From Manihot esculenta (taxonomy: Eukaryota; Streptophyta; Magnoliopsida; Malpighiales; Euphorbiaceae): a DNA stretch of 64,000 nucleotides. A program made the translations under genes and the position numbers. Below the pieces are notes generated by a model. It saw nothing but the letters and a program-made list of their open reading frames with translations, was not told the origin of the DNA and searched no databases. Below are positions 9,160 to 21,016 of this stretch, piece by piece; position 1 is the first letter of the stretch, and the number at the start of each line of letters is the position of its first letter. The stretch spans positions 32,629,127 through 32,693,126 of the forward strand of contig NC_035178.2 in NCBI RefSeq assembly GCF_001659605.2, given 5' to 3'.

Positions 9160-11844
9160 TGTAATACCCGGCTAGATTCCGGCATCGGAATCCCTACCTT
9201 CTGGCGGAATATCCGTTGGAATCTGGAATTTCTAAAGAATGCCAAATGCTTCTAGAGGGGTAAAATGTGTTTTCTAAAATGTTTTCACATGATTTCATGG
9301 TTTTAAATGGAAAAGAATGGAGTTTTGAAAAGAAAAAGACCAAGGAGGCATTTGCCAGGTTCGGCCGCCGAAAGTGAGGTTCGGCCGCCGAACATGGAAA
9401 GGCTTCGGGAGTGCTTTTGGCCTCCGAAAGTCTTGTTTGAACAAGCCAAGGTTCGGCCGCCGAAAGTCAAGTTCGGCCGCCAAACATGCATGAGTTTAGG
9501 GGGCACGTTAGGCTGCCGAAGGTCTCTGACCAGGCCACCTATAAATGGCCCTCAGTTCGGAATTGGGCGAGTTTTCTCCCCATTCTCGAGCTCAGGTGAG
9601 TTTTTGTCCTTCCTTGGCCGTTTTCATGTTTTTCTTCATCTCCTTCATGTTTTCATGAGTTCCATGGTTATTTTGAAGAGTTTTAAAGCTTGGATCAAGG
9701 TTTGGAGAGCTTGAAGACTTTAAGAGTTTGGGTTCTCCACACCTCAAGCTTTGGGCCGCACCAACCCTCGATCTTCAAGAGGTAAGTGTAGATCCTTGCT
9801 TTCCTTGTGTTTTAATGAGGTTTTATGAAGTTTTAATGGTTGAGTATGGGTAGATATGCATGTTAGGAATTATGTGGGTTTTATGCCCAATGTATGATTA
9901 TATGTGTTTATGTGATGATATGTTGTTAGTTTATGCTCCTTTATGCTTGTGGGAGTGAGTATGCATGATTGGGAAAGAGTGTGTGAGGATTTGGTTGTTT
10001 TGATGGTTTTGGCCTATGTGGGTCATAAGCTATCTATGTATGTTTTGATGTTGTTTTTGGAATTTAATCAAGCTATTAAGCTCCTTTGTGCATGGTTAAG
10101 GGTTTATGCATGTTTTGGTAAGGTTGGGTGTTTGTTTTGGGGTGTTGGAAGGTTTGGGAGGCTTGAATGCATGAGAAGCTGAGTTCTGCCCTTCTGGGAA
10201 GAACTCAGGTTCGGCAGCCGAAAGTGGCTTCGGCCGCCGAACTTGTCTGTGGATGCATGATTTGGCCGCCTAACCTTGCCCCCGAAAGCTGAGTTTTGGC
10301 TTGAAAGCAGACTTTCGGCCGCCGAAGGAAGGATTTGGCCGCCGAAAGTGTCTGACTTTGGTCTCTGGAGTGGGACTTTCGGCCGCCGAAGGTGCCGCCG
10401 AAGGTGCCCGAGTTTCGTCTCTGGAGAGAGGGTTCGGCCGCCGAAGGTGCCGCCGAAAGTGCCCTGTCCTGCCTTTTCAAGGTTGTTTTCTATGCATGTT
10501 TAAGTGATGTTTTAGAGGGGTTTTTGGGTAGTTGTTTATGAGTTGTTTATAGGGTGTTGGCACCTCATTCGAGTCCACCTGTGTAGGATCGGACCCGAGG
10601 GATCGAGGAGGCCATCAGCGTTAGCAGTTGCAAAGTCAGTCCGGCGTCTGCCAGAGGTGAGTAGAACTAAACTTAATCTTTTATTTTATGAAATCAAATG
10701 CCTAGAGCATGTTCATGCATCATGTTTATATGTAATAGGTTGATTGCACTAGTTTCACGAATATGGCGCATTGCATTATTTGATGTTGATTCAGGAGGTT
10801 TGGACCAAGGCGACTTCAATAGCCCATTTCTGTCATTGAGTCTTGGGTAAGTCCTTTGAGAGCCGGACGAGTACATATAGGAAAATCCCTGTGAGCTCTC
10901 TGTAGACTAGGTACCCCGTCATGTATGTGAAAGTCCTGTGTGAGCTCCTTTGGGGGAGCCGAGCACCGACAGAGGGAATTTTGAGGTCATGTCCGATCCT
11001 TGAGAGGAAAGGATGCTAGCAAAAAGAACTCTCAGAAACAGGTCCGTGGGGAGTAGATATTTGCATGAACCCCGAGACGGACAAGATACAGTTATGTGAT
11101 TTCTTTGTGTTATGACGCATTTCATGAGAGCATGTAATTAATGAACTGTTTTTCTATGTTTCTACTCACTGGGCTTTTTAGCTCACCCCTCTCCCCTAAC
11201 CCCAGTGTTGCAGGTTTGAGGTTGATCGGGAAGTCTCAAGAGCAAAGGTTTTGCTTTTGTAATAGTATTAGATTAGTACTTTTAGTGTGGACATGTATTG
11301 TAAATTGATATAATGATTTGTAAGAGAATGTAATGTAAAGTTAAGTGGAGTTATGTTTATGGTTTAGTACTGTGCTTGGCCCTGAGACTTGGTTAGTCCC
11401 TGTTTAATACATGATGTATGTTATATTAGATGTTGAGTTATGTTTGAACTAATCTTGTGGCATGTGTTGTGTACCACGCTATGGTAATGGATGAGGACCC
11501 TAGTGGAGGTCTTGTGTTGTGGTTTGATGCATGCACAGGTTAGGTTCTAGTTCTTTGGATGTAATCCCAGCTTGATGTATGTTGTGTTGACCCAGCTAGA
11601 GTGATGAGGGCTCTAGTAGGGGGTTCTTTATGTTTTCAGTTATGTTGCATACAGGTCAAGCTCGGTATTTACATCATATGTTTCAGTTTTTATGTTAAAG
11701 TTTTGATCATGTATGGGATTTGACCAGGTGATAGAATGTATGTTAGGCTTGCTACGGGTCCCGGCGGCCTTAAGCCGATCCGGATCCTAGCGCCGGTGAT
11801 GGTTCGGGCCGTTACAGAGGGGTACCGGTTTCCGGGCTGTTACA
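9160..11844 (+). repeat. 5' LTR of element A (2685 bp)
   Basis: Starts TGTAATACCCGGCTAG, ends GGGCTGTTACA. Order: palindrome cluster II (about 9357-9525), TATA box, donor-like CAG|GTGAG near 9594, AGAG|GTAAGT near 9779, cluster I (about 10209-10465), donor-like GAG|GTGAGTAG near 10650, then a long AT-rich part. Confidence 0.95.
9540..9546 (+). promoter_or_regulatory. TATA box of A 5' LTR
   Basis: CACC-TATAAAT, about 15-20 bp after the last palindrome of cluster II. Start of transcription is expected some 30 bp downstream (inference). Confidence 0.7.
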
Positions 11845-11847
11845 GAG

Positions 11848-11861
11848 TGGTATCAGAGCCC
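11848..11861 (+). promoter_or_regulatory. Primer-binding site of element A
   Basis: TGGTATCAGAGCCC, 3 nt after the LTR; complementary to the 3' end of initiator Met-tRNA as usual in plant Ty3/gypsy and Ty1/copia elements. Confidence 0.9.
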
Positions 11862-12123
11862 TAGGTTCACATGGTCGGACCTATAGTGTGTCGGGCTCAT
11901 AGAGGTCATAGAAGGGCAAGCACAATTGGAAGAATCATGTCCACTAGGATAGGATGTTGAGTCCTGTCTTGATGATGATGTGAAATGCCATGATTTCATG
12001 CATGCGCATTAATGTTATGTATGATATGTTATGTTTGTGTTGCAGGTTCATGTGTTTTCATATGAACCGTATGATGCTAATGATTGATTGTATGCTTGTG
12101 TGTTGTTCTTCAGAGGAGCCAGA

Positions 12124-12963
12124 ATGCGAGGTGCTCGTCGATCTGTGGAATCGACTGGAGTTCCATCTGAGAGGAAAGGTTTGGACACCTTTCCACCTGC
12201 TCTGCCAAGAGCGCAGTCGTGGGGAGTCAGCAGATGGGGAACATCAAGGGACCCTGGAAGGTCTTTTGATGGAAGCAGAGAAGGGATGGCTCCAAGAAGG
12301 ATGTCAGCTAGTATGAGGGAAGTGGAGATGGATGTTCAGAGAAGGGATGTCAGTTTGGGAATCAGAGTGTCAGAAGAAAGTATGGGAGATTCTCAGGAGG
12401 ATGCTCAGACTCAGGATTCCAGAATCTCAGGTTCAGGAGGGATTGATCCCTCCACTTTGAGTACAGCCTCCACGAAAAGAAAGAAGTGGGGCAGAGGCCT
12501 CAGAAGGTCGAAGAAGAAGTTTTGGCAGAATCTGAAGGCTAGTCTGGGTTTTGGTGGTTCGAGCTATGGCTCAGGCAGTTCAAGGTGCTTGAGGTGCGGA
12601 AGGCCGCACAAGGGAGTCTGTCTCGCGGGGACGACAACATGTTTCAGGTGCGGACAGGAGGGGCACATAGCACGTGAGTGTCCCACTGCGCCCAGGTTGG
12701 CTCCGTCCCAGCAAGCAGCTTCAGGTAGAGCAGCTCAGCCAGTAGCTCCAGCCGTGTTTCAGGTTAGTGGTCGAGGCAGAGGAAGAGGGTCAGCCCCTCA
12801 TTCCTCAGGTTTCCATGGAGAAGGTCCGTCAGCTCCAGCTCGGATCTTCACCCAAGCTCAGCAAGAGGCAGACACATCGAACATGGTGGTGTTAGGTACG
12901 CTCACTTTTGGATGTTCTGATGTGTATGTTTTTGTGAACCCTAGTGTTTTTCTCTTTCTTTAG
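12124..12963 (+). CDS. Truncated Gag of element A: basic N-terminus fused to zinc knuckle, capsid missing
   Basis: I start at the ATG of MRGARRSVES, which aligns with the Gag starts of B, C and D; an upstream ATG in frame at 12088 exists but lies before the acceptor-like CAG (12111-12113). About 105 residues of N-terminal domain run to SRISGSGG and then join directly to IDPSTLS, which in C lies after the capsid. The stretch found in C as MTDYLKLDAPKF to the end of capsid is absent. Then come a basic region, an intact knuckle CFRCGQEGHIAREC and the start of protease (CSDVYVFV), where the active-site DPGAS has become NPSVF and a stop follows. It is one open frame of about 280 codons. A product could bind RNA but not assemble (inference). 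Confidence 0.8.
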   Translation: MRGARRSVESTGVPSERKGLDTFPPALPRAQSWGVSRWGTSRDPGRSFDGSREGMAPRRMSASMREVEMDVQRRDVSLGIRVSEESMGDSQEDAQTQDSRISGSGGIDPSTLSTASTKRKKWGRGLRRSKKKFWQNLKASLGFGGSSYGSGSSRCLRCGRPHKGVCLAGTTTCFRCGQEGHIARECPTAPRLAPSQQAASGRAAQPVAPAVFQVSGRGRGRGSAPHSSGFHGEGPSAPARIFTQAQQEADTSNMVVLGTLTFGCSDVYVFVNPSVFLFL

Positions 12964-13990
12964 TTGCTCTAGGAGCCGTCGAGAGGTTGAGTTGATAGCT
13001 TTTGGGCTAGAGTGTTCTCTTTGGGTCAGTAGACTCACGTGTGATCCATCTGGGGCAGAGTCAGTCTGCCGGTCTAGTTCTGTGTCAGTTGAGGGTAGAT
13101 GCCTTCCACTCGATTTTGAGGTCCTAGACTTGACTGTCTGGACGTCAATCGAGGGATGGATTGGTTTCTGCTCGTGGTGCTATCTTGGTCTGTAGAGACA
13201 AGGTAGTCAAGTTCAGAGGACAGGATGGGTCATAGGTAGTCTTCTGAGGGAACACAGTAGGGATGCCTAGAGGTTTGATGTCGGCTTGTCAGGCTCGTAG
13301 GGTGCATAGGAGGGGTTGTCAGAGGGTTCTAGCTCTTGTTTGAGAGTTTTGCAGTCAGGTCAGGGAACCAGCCTCAGTGGTTATAGTTAGAGAGTTCCTA
13401 GTTGTTTTCCCAGGCGAGTTGTCAGGTTTACCATCTGTCAGGGAGTTAGAGTTTGGTATAGGAGTGGTGTCTGGACGCAGAACCATTTCTTTCCTTCCCT
13501 ATAGGATGGCGCCTGCGTAGAGAGAGGTAGTAGTCAGAGTAGAGGCGAGACTTGGTAGACAGGGGTTTTATCCGACCTAGTACCTCACCCTGGATTGTTC
13601 TAGTGTGGTTGTGGAAAAAGAAGGATGGATCCCTGAGACTTTGTAACGACTGTAAGCAGTTGACCAAGGTCACTACCAAGGGCAGGTATTTCCGCGCAGG
13701 ATGGATGATTTATTGGAACAGTTAGTAGAAGCTGATTGTTTTCCAAGATAGATCTGAAATCCGGGCTCTACCTGTGAGAGTTAGAGTTAGTTTTGGGTGA
13801 GCAGTGAGCAGAAGCCAGTTAGTGAAGATAGAGAGGAAGGAGTAAGGATCAGAGAAGCGCAGCGGAAGCCAGTGGAGTTCAGGAGAAGGTTGGGTATTTG
13901 CTAAGGTGTGCCTAGCAGACCCGGGAGTTTATACTCCAGCAGTGCCTGCGTCTCTCTTTCAGGAGAGAGATTCTTAGGTTTTGCTTGCTG
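12964..13990 (+). pseudogene. Protease and reverse-transcriptase remnants of element A
   Basis: Multiple stops and frameshifts. Similarity to C can be followed through protease and the N-terminal part of reverse transcriptase, to about 13780. It then jumps to the end of pol (a TREFIL-like stretch near 13920-13970). The RT catalytic part, RNase H and integrase are gone. Confidence 0.75.
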
Positions 13991-14039
13991 GTTTGCTTGA
14001 TAGATGTTATGTTTTTTTAAGAATGCCTGTTTGTTTGTG

Positions 14040-14077
14040 GAACATTCGGGGACGAATGTTCTTAAAGGGGGGAAGAA
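14040..14077 (+). promoter_or_regulatory. Polypurine tract and hairpin of element A
   Basis: Arms GAACATTCG (14040-14048) and CGAATGTTC (14053-14061) with loop GGGA, followed by the purine run AAAGGGGGGAAGAA just before the 3' LTR. Confidence 0.85.
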
Positions 14078-16761
14078 TGTAATACCCGGCTAGATTCCGG
14101 CATCGGAATCCCTACCTTCTGGCGGAATATCCGTTGGAATCTGGAATTTCTGAAGAATGCCAAATGCTTCTAGAGGGGTAAAATGTGTTTTCTAAAATGT
14201 TTTCACATGATTTCATGGTTTTAAATGGAAAAGAATGGAGTTTTGAAAAGAAAAAGACCAAGGAGGCATTTGCCAGGTTCGGCCGCCGAAAGTGAGGTTC
14301 GGCCGCCGAACATGGAAAGGCTTCGGGAGTGCTTTTGGCCTCCGAAAGTCTTGTTTGAACGAGCCAAGGTTCGGCCGCCGAAAGTCAAGTTCGGCCGCTG
14401 AACATGCATGAGTTTAGGGGGCACGTTAGGCTGCCGAAGGTCTCTGACCAGGCCACCTATAAATGGCCCTCAGATCGGAAATGGACGAGTTTTCTCCCCA
14501 TTCTAGAGCTCAGGTGAGTTTTTGTCCTTCCTTGGCCGTTTTCATGTTTTTCTTCATCTCCTTCATGTTTTCATGAGTTCCATGGTTATTTTGAAGAGTT
14601 TTAAAGCTTGGATCAAGGTTTGGAGAGCTTGAAGACTTTAAGAGTTTGGGTTCTCCACACCTCAAGCTTTGGGTCGCACCAACCCTCGATCGTCAAGAGG
14701 TAAGTGTAGATCCTTGCTTTCCTTGTGTTTTAATGAGGTTTTATGAAGTTTTAATGGTTGAGTATGGGTAGATATGCATGTTAGGAATTATGTGGGTTTT
14801 ATGCCCAATGTATGATTATATGTGTTTATGTGATGATATGTTGTTAGTTTATGCTCCTTTATGCTTGTGGGAGTGAGTATGCATGATTGGGAAAGAGTGT
14901 GTGAGGATTTGGTTGTTTTGATGGTTTTGGCCTAGTGGGTCATAAGCTATCTATGTATGTTTTGATGTTGTTTTTGGAGTTTAATCAAGCTATTAAGCTC
15001 CTTTGTGCATGGTTAAGGGTTTATGCATGTTTTGGTAAGGTTGGGTGTTTGTTTTGGGGTGTTGGAAGGTTTGGGAGGCTTGAATGCATGAGAAGCTGAG
15101 TTTTGCTCTTCTGGGAAGAACTCAGGTTCGGCCGCCGAAAGTGGCTTCGGCCGCCGAACCTGTCTGTGGATGCATGATTTGGCCGCCTAACCTTGCCCCC
15201 GAAAGCTGAGTTTTGGCTTGAAAGCAGACTTTCGGCCACCGAAGGAAGGATTCGGCCGCCGAAAGTGTCTGACTTTCGTCTCTGGAGTGGGACTTTCGGC
15301 CGCCGAAGGTGCCGCCGAAGGTGCCCGAGTTTCGTCTCTGGAGAGAGGGTTCGGCCGCCGAAGGTGCTGCCGAAAGTGCCCTGTCCTGCCTTTTCAAGGT
15401 TGTTTTCTATGCATGTTTAAGTGATGTTTTAGAGGGGTTTTTGGGTAGTTGTTTATGAGTTGTTTATAGGGTGTTGGCACCTCATTCGAGTCCACCTGTG
15501 TAGGATCGGACCCGAGGGATCGAGGAGGCCATCAGCGTTAGCAGTTGCAAAGTCAGTCCGGCGTCTGCCAGAGGTGAGTAGAACTAAACTTAATCTTTTA
15601 TTTTATGAAATCAAATGCCTAGAGCATGTTCATGCATCATGTTTATATGTAATAGGTTGATTGCACTAGTTTCACGAATATGGCGCATTGCATTATTTGA
15701 TGTTGATTCAGGAGGTTTGGACCAAGGCGACTTCAATAGCCCATTTCTGTCATTGAGTCTTGGGTAAGTCCTTTGAGAGCCGGACGAGTACATATAGGAA
15801 AATCCCTGTGAGCTCTCTGTGGACTAGGTACCCCGTCATGTATGTGAAAGTCCTGTGTGAGCTCCTTTGGGGGAGCCGGGCACCGACAGAGGGAATTTTG
15901 AGGTCATGTCCGATCCTTGAGAGGAAAGGATGCTAGCAAAAAGAACTCTCAGAAACAGGTCCGTGGGGAGTAGATATTTGCATGAACCCCGAGACGGACA
16001 AGATACAGTTATGTGATTTCTTTGTGTTATGACGCATTTCATGAGAGCATGTAATTAATGAACTGTTTTTCTATGTTTCTACTCACTGGGCTTTTTAGCT
16101 CACCCCTCTCCCCTAACCCCAGTGTTGCAGGTTTGAGGTTGATCGGGAAGTCTCAAGAGCAAAGGTTTTGCTTTTGTAATAGTATTAGATTAGTACTTTT
16201 AGTGTGGACATGTATTGTAAATTGATATAATGATTTGTAAGAGAATGTAATGTAAAGTTAAGTGGAGTTATGTTTATGGTTTAGTACTGTGCTTGGCCCT
16301 GAGACTTGGTTAGTCCCTGTTTAATACATGATGTATGTTATATTAGATGTTGAGTTATGTTTGAACTAATCTTGTGGCATGTGTTGTGTACCACGCTATG
16401 GTAATGGATGAGGACCCTAGTGGAGGTCTTGTGTTGTGGTTTGATGCATGCACAGGTTAGGTTCTAGTTCTTTGGATGTAATCCCAGCTTGATGTATGTT
16501 GTGTTGACCCAGCTAGAGTGATGAGGGCTCTAGTAGGGGGTTCTTTATGTTTTCAGTTATGTTGCATACAGGTCAAGCTCGGTATTTACATCATATGTTT
16601 CAGTTTTTATGTTAAAGTTTTGATCATGTATGGGATTTGACCAGGTGATAGAATGTATGTTAGGCTTGCTACGGGTCCCGGCGGCCTTAAGCCGATCCGG
16701 ATCCTAGCGCCGGTGATGGTTCGGGCCGTTACAGAGGGGTACCGGTTTCCGGGCTGTTACA
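14078..16761 (+). repeat. 3' LTR of element A (2684 bp)
   Basis: Near-identical to 9160-11844, with only scattered substitutions and small indels. It has the same clusters (about 14275-14440 and 15125-15382), TATA box and ends. Confidence 0.95.
14458..14464 (+). promoter_or_regulatory. TATA box of A 3' LTR
   Basis: TATAAAT in the same position as in the 5' LTR. Confidence 0.65.
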
Positions 16762-16766
16762 GCTGG

Positions 16767-19113
16767 AGTATAAACTCTCGGTCTCCCTGGTGCACTTTTC
16801 ATCTTAAGGTGATTCTAAGGGGCTTTCACCATCGGGATTTCCTTGTTTCCACACTTTTTGACTTGTGTGTCTGAAGTCCGTACTAGCTGCTCAACATAGG
16901 TGAGATCCTCTACGGTCTCCACCTCTGGTTCCTTTAAGAACCTCACTCGGATCCGACACGAACTCATATATCGTGGAAACATGGAAAAACGAATGGATCT
17001 CTTCCATTGAAGTGGGTAAATCTCACTCGTGGGATGCATTCCCAAATCCTTTGCAGGATTTCAAAGAGTCCAATGTATCTGAGAGCTAATTTACCTTTCT
17101 GCCCATAACGAATCACCCTCTCTTTAGGAGACACCTCTAGCAAACCTCAACTTCCTCGAGAACCTCAACACGCTTCCGCCGCGCACTCTGACAAAACTCT
17201 TCTTCTCTTCTGAAACTCTACATGCCTCTTGCGGACGACTTCATACTCTCCTGCTGGTTCACAGCAGTTCTGATTCTTCTCATCTTCTGACTATTGGCTT
17301 TCTTCTTACTGTACTAAGGGGTGGGGTAAGCTGCCAAGTGGTTTCCGGTTGAGGGCATCTATCGAAATATCTGCCTCAGCCGAATATACCAAACCTTGAA
17401 GTCGCGAATACCACGCAATTTTTACCCATCTCCTATACCTCATGTTCTTCTCCCTTGACTCAAGATGTATTGCAAGCTCTTTTGATCTGTAAGGATCTGT
17501 CATCATACCTTATACAGGTATCGCCTCTACATCTTGAGTGTAAGTATTACCATTGCCATCTCTGGATCGTGTGTAAGATGATTCAACTCATGCTTCTTCA
17601 GCTACCTAGAAGCATAAGCAATCATCCTACCACTTTACATTAACACACAACCTAGTCCCACACGGGACGCATCACAGGACACTGTGAAATCTTCATCACT
17701 GGCGGACAGAGCCACCACTGGTGCTGACATCAACATTTCCTTTGGCTTTTCAAAGCCCTCTTCACTCTGAGTAGACCACACACCTTTTGGTTCTTCTTGA
17801 TCCATCTGGCCATAGGAGCGGCAACTCTAGAGAAGTTCTAGATGAACTTCCATTAGGTAACCTGCCCAACCCAAAAAGCTCTTGATCTTAGTCATTACCA
17901 TGGGCCTGGGCTAGTCGGCTACAACTTTAACTTTCTCAGGTCTACTTCACTTTCTTTTCTCCGATACACATGACCCAAGAAGGATATGCTCCTCGACCAG
18001 AACTCACATTGGAGAACTAGGCATCCAAGCCATGTTCTCTCAGGATTTGCAATCCTGATTTCAGATGATGGGCATACTCTTCCGCATTTCTGGAACTCGC
18101 CGAGATACCTTCAATGAAGACAATAACGGAGTGATCCAGAAATCAATTAAAACTCTGCTTATGAGATCCATGAATGAGGTAGGGGCGTTCATTAACCCGA
18201 ACGACATTCCTAGGAACTCATAGTGCCCATATCTGGTTGTAAACACTGCTCTCTGTACATCTTCTTCCTTGATCTTAACTGATGGTACCTAGACTTCAGA
18301 TCTATCTTGGAAAGGCAACTAGCTCCCACTAGCTGGCTTAAAATAGATCGTCGATCCAAGGTAACAAATACTTGTCCTGGGTAGTGACTTTGTTCAACGA
18401 CTAGTGGTCGACACAAAGTCCTAGGGATCCATCCTTCATCCTCATAACAACACTGGAACACCCCAAGGCGAAGTGCTCAGTCAGATGGGAACCCTTAACT
18501 ACCAACTCTTACAACTGATCCTACAACTCTTTAAACTCTGTTGATACCATCCTGTGGGGAGGAATAGAGATTGGTCCAATTCCATGCATTACTTCTATTT
18601 TAAACTCTATCTCCCTGACAGGTGGTAGTCCTGGGAACTCATCTGGGGAAACATCTAAACTCTCTAACAATGGGCACTGAGGCGGGCTCCCTGACCTGAC
18701 TGCTATACTCTCTCTGAAGAGCTAGAACCCCTGACAACTTTTCCTGAACAACCTACGAGCCTATAGGGTTGATACTGAACCTCTAGGTATCCCTATTTCG
18801 TCCCCTCTAAGGACTACCTCTGATCCATCCTGACCTCTGAATCTGACTACCTTGTCTCTGCAGACTAGGTAGTACCACTAGTAGAAGAACCAATCCAACC
18901 CTAGAATGACGTCAAACAGTCAAGTCTAGAACCACTAGGCCAGCTGGAAGGCATCTACTCACACACATACTCTGACTATATCGGCAGACTGACTCTGCCA
19001 CAGATGGATCACACTTGGGTGCACTGACCCCAAGGGAATACTCTAACCCATAAGCTATCAACCCAACCTCACAAGGGCTCACAAGTAAACAAAGAAAAGA
19101 GAAACATCAGGGT
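16767..19113 (-). pseudogene. Degenerate pol of element B (protease, RT, RNase H, chromodomain end)
   Basis: Read from 19113 downwards: protease-like sequence, linker, reverse transcriptase (about 18600-18000), RNase H (about 17760-17300), then an abrupt jump to the integrase tail and chromodomain (about 17160-16767, with EDLTYVEQ and [13 protein letters not shown] segments). Integrase zinc finger and core are missing near 17200-17300. The RT motif kept in C as FIDDILVYS reads FIEGISASS here, so both catalytic aspartates are lost. Many frameshifts. The end of pol is split by element A at its GCTGG target. Confidence 0.8.
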
Positions 19114-20745
19114 TCATAAAACAGACACATCAGAACATACCAGAGTGAGATTACCTGATCCCATCGGGTTCAATGTGTTAGCCTCCTGCTGGGTCATGGC
19201 GAAGATCCGCGCTAGAGCTGATGGACCTTCCCCACGGGAACCTGCTGAAGAAGGGGCTGTCCCCCTGTCTCCGCCTCTACCACTGCCCTGAAACATGACT
19301 GGAGCTGATGGCTGTGCCATATTGCCTGGAGTTGTCTGATGGGACGGTGTCATAAAAGCTGCCTTAGGACACTCCCGAGCTATGTGTCCCTCCTGGCCGC
19401 ATCTGTAACATGCTGTAGTCCCAAACCGACAGACTCCCTTGTGCGGCCTACCGCACCTCGTACACTCTGCAACTTCTATGCTTGAGCTCGAGCCACCTCC
19501 TAACCCCAGACCAGACTTTATCTGATTCCAGAACTTGTTCTTCTTTGATCTTCTGAGACCTCTGTCTCCCTTCTTACTTTTTGTGACAGCCTCGCTCAGA
19601 GGGGAGAGATTAACATCACTTGTCCCCGGGAGTTTGGAACCCGAAGACTGTGCCACGTACTGTTTAACTGTCCCTTGGACAATGGCACTAGCCTCCATTC
19701 TCCGTGCCATATCTACTATAGCATGGAAGCTCTCCCTTTCTGCTGATTGAATCAACGAGGAATACCTGGAGTGAAGCTTCATAACATATCTCCTAGACTT
19801 CTTTAGGTCTGTATCAAGACCTTGTCCTGCAAACGGCAACAGCTCCAGGAACCTGTCCGTAAACTCCTCTACGCTCATCTCTTCCGTCTACCTCAGCTGC
19901 TCAAACTCAATCATCTTCAGTTCTCTGGAACTATCTGGAAAAGCCCATCCTGCAAACTCATTGGCAAACTGCTCCCAGGATAAGCTCTCCAACCTTGGGT
20001 CCACATAGTTTTTGAACCACTCCCTTGCCTTCTTGCATTTCAATGTGAACCCTGCCATCTGAATGGCTCTACTGTCACTTGCTCCTAGCTCATCTGTTAT
20101 CATCTTTACCGTTCTGAGGTACTCAAAAGGGTCATCGCCTGCTTCGAACTTGGGGGCATCCAACTTGAGGTAATCTGTCATCTTTACTTTACCCCCAACT
20201 GATGAACCAGGTTTGGGTATCCGGACATCAGGGACTATTGGTTCTGCTGGTGGAGGAGGAGGTGCAACATCCCCTGGGTTAGGGTTTGCTGGACCTAAGA
20301 AAAAGGGTGAGGATGGAAACATGGGGTACTGTGGGTAAAAGGGAGGATAGGGCATAAAGGTGGGATATGGGTTATGGCTAAAGAAATCCGATGTACCTCC
20401 CATCGGATACCCTGGCCCTTGCGGGTAGGGTGGATACTGTGGTGGAACAAAGCCTGAGGCCTGAGTGCCTCCTTGGGACTCTCCCATATCCTCTACTGAC
20501 ATACTCATGCCCAAACTACTATCTCTTCTCTGGTTATCCTCCTCTGTTTCCATCACATCCGCTGACATAACTTCATGAACTGATCTCCTCCGACCTGCAT
20601 CAAAAGACCTTCTAGGGTCCCTTGTTGTACTTTCCCTGATCGTCCTACAAGATCTTGCCCTCTGCAGAGCAGGGGAATGGGCATCCATGCCCTCATTCTC
20701 TGGCGGAGCTCCAGTCAATCTCGCAGATCGACAAGTTCCTCTCAT
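19114..20745 (-). pseudogene. Gag of element B, interrupted by one amber stop
   Basis: Start at ATG 20745 (MRGTCRSARL), 9 nt after an acceptor-like CAG. Order: basic N-terminus, a Pro/Tyr-rich stretch of PPYPQ/YPPFYP repeats, a proline run, capsid from MTDYLKLDAPKF to FEQLR, then TAG at 19885-19887 or adjacent. The same frame resumes TEEMSVEEF and continues through capsid C-part, basic linker and an intact knuckle CYRCGQEGHIAREC. It ends at CSDVSVL just as protease begins. Apart from the amber stop this is an unbroken frame of about 540 codons. The amber sits at the same codon as in element D, while C has CAG. Confidence 0.85.
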
Positions 20746-21000
20746 CTTGACTTCTGAAAGCATAACATAGCACATAAACATTAGCATTATATGGTTCATG
20801 TGGAAACACATGAACCTGCACCACATACATAACATACATATCATAGCATTAATGCACATGCTCATTATCATGGCATTTCACATCATCATACAAGACAGGA
20901 CTCCAGATCCTATCCTAGTGGACATGATCCTCCTATTGTGCTTGCCCTACTATAACCTCTATGAGCCCGACACACTATAGGTTCGACCATGTGAACCTAG

Positions 21001-21013
21001 GGCTCTGATACCA
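21001..21013 (-). promoter_or_regulatory. Primer-binding site of element B
   Basis: Minus strand TGGTATCAGAGCC, 3 nt inside the 5' LTR; initiator Met-tRNA type. Confidence 0.9.
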
Positions 21014-21016
21014 TTC

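Larger units (their letters stand above)
9160..16761 (+). mobile_element. Element A: internally deleted Tekay-type retrotransposon, target-site duplication GCTGG
   Basis: LTRs 9160-11844 and 14078-16761 are near-identical over about 2685 bp, and GCTGG lies directly outside each end (9155-9159, 16762-16766). The internal region is only about 2.2 kb, against roughly 5.4 kb from primer site to pol stop in element C. Capsid and most of pol are missing. A primer site, a polypurine tract and two complete LTRs remain, so it looks like a non-autonomous, recently moved copy. Confidence 0.95.

Noticed and set aside
11848..11861. tRNA-like sequence
   Set aside because: Only the short complement of a tRNA 3' end, serving as primer site; there is no cloverleaf.
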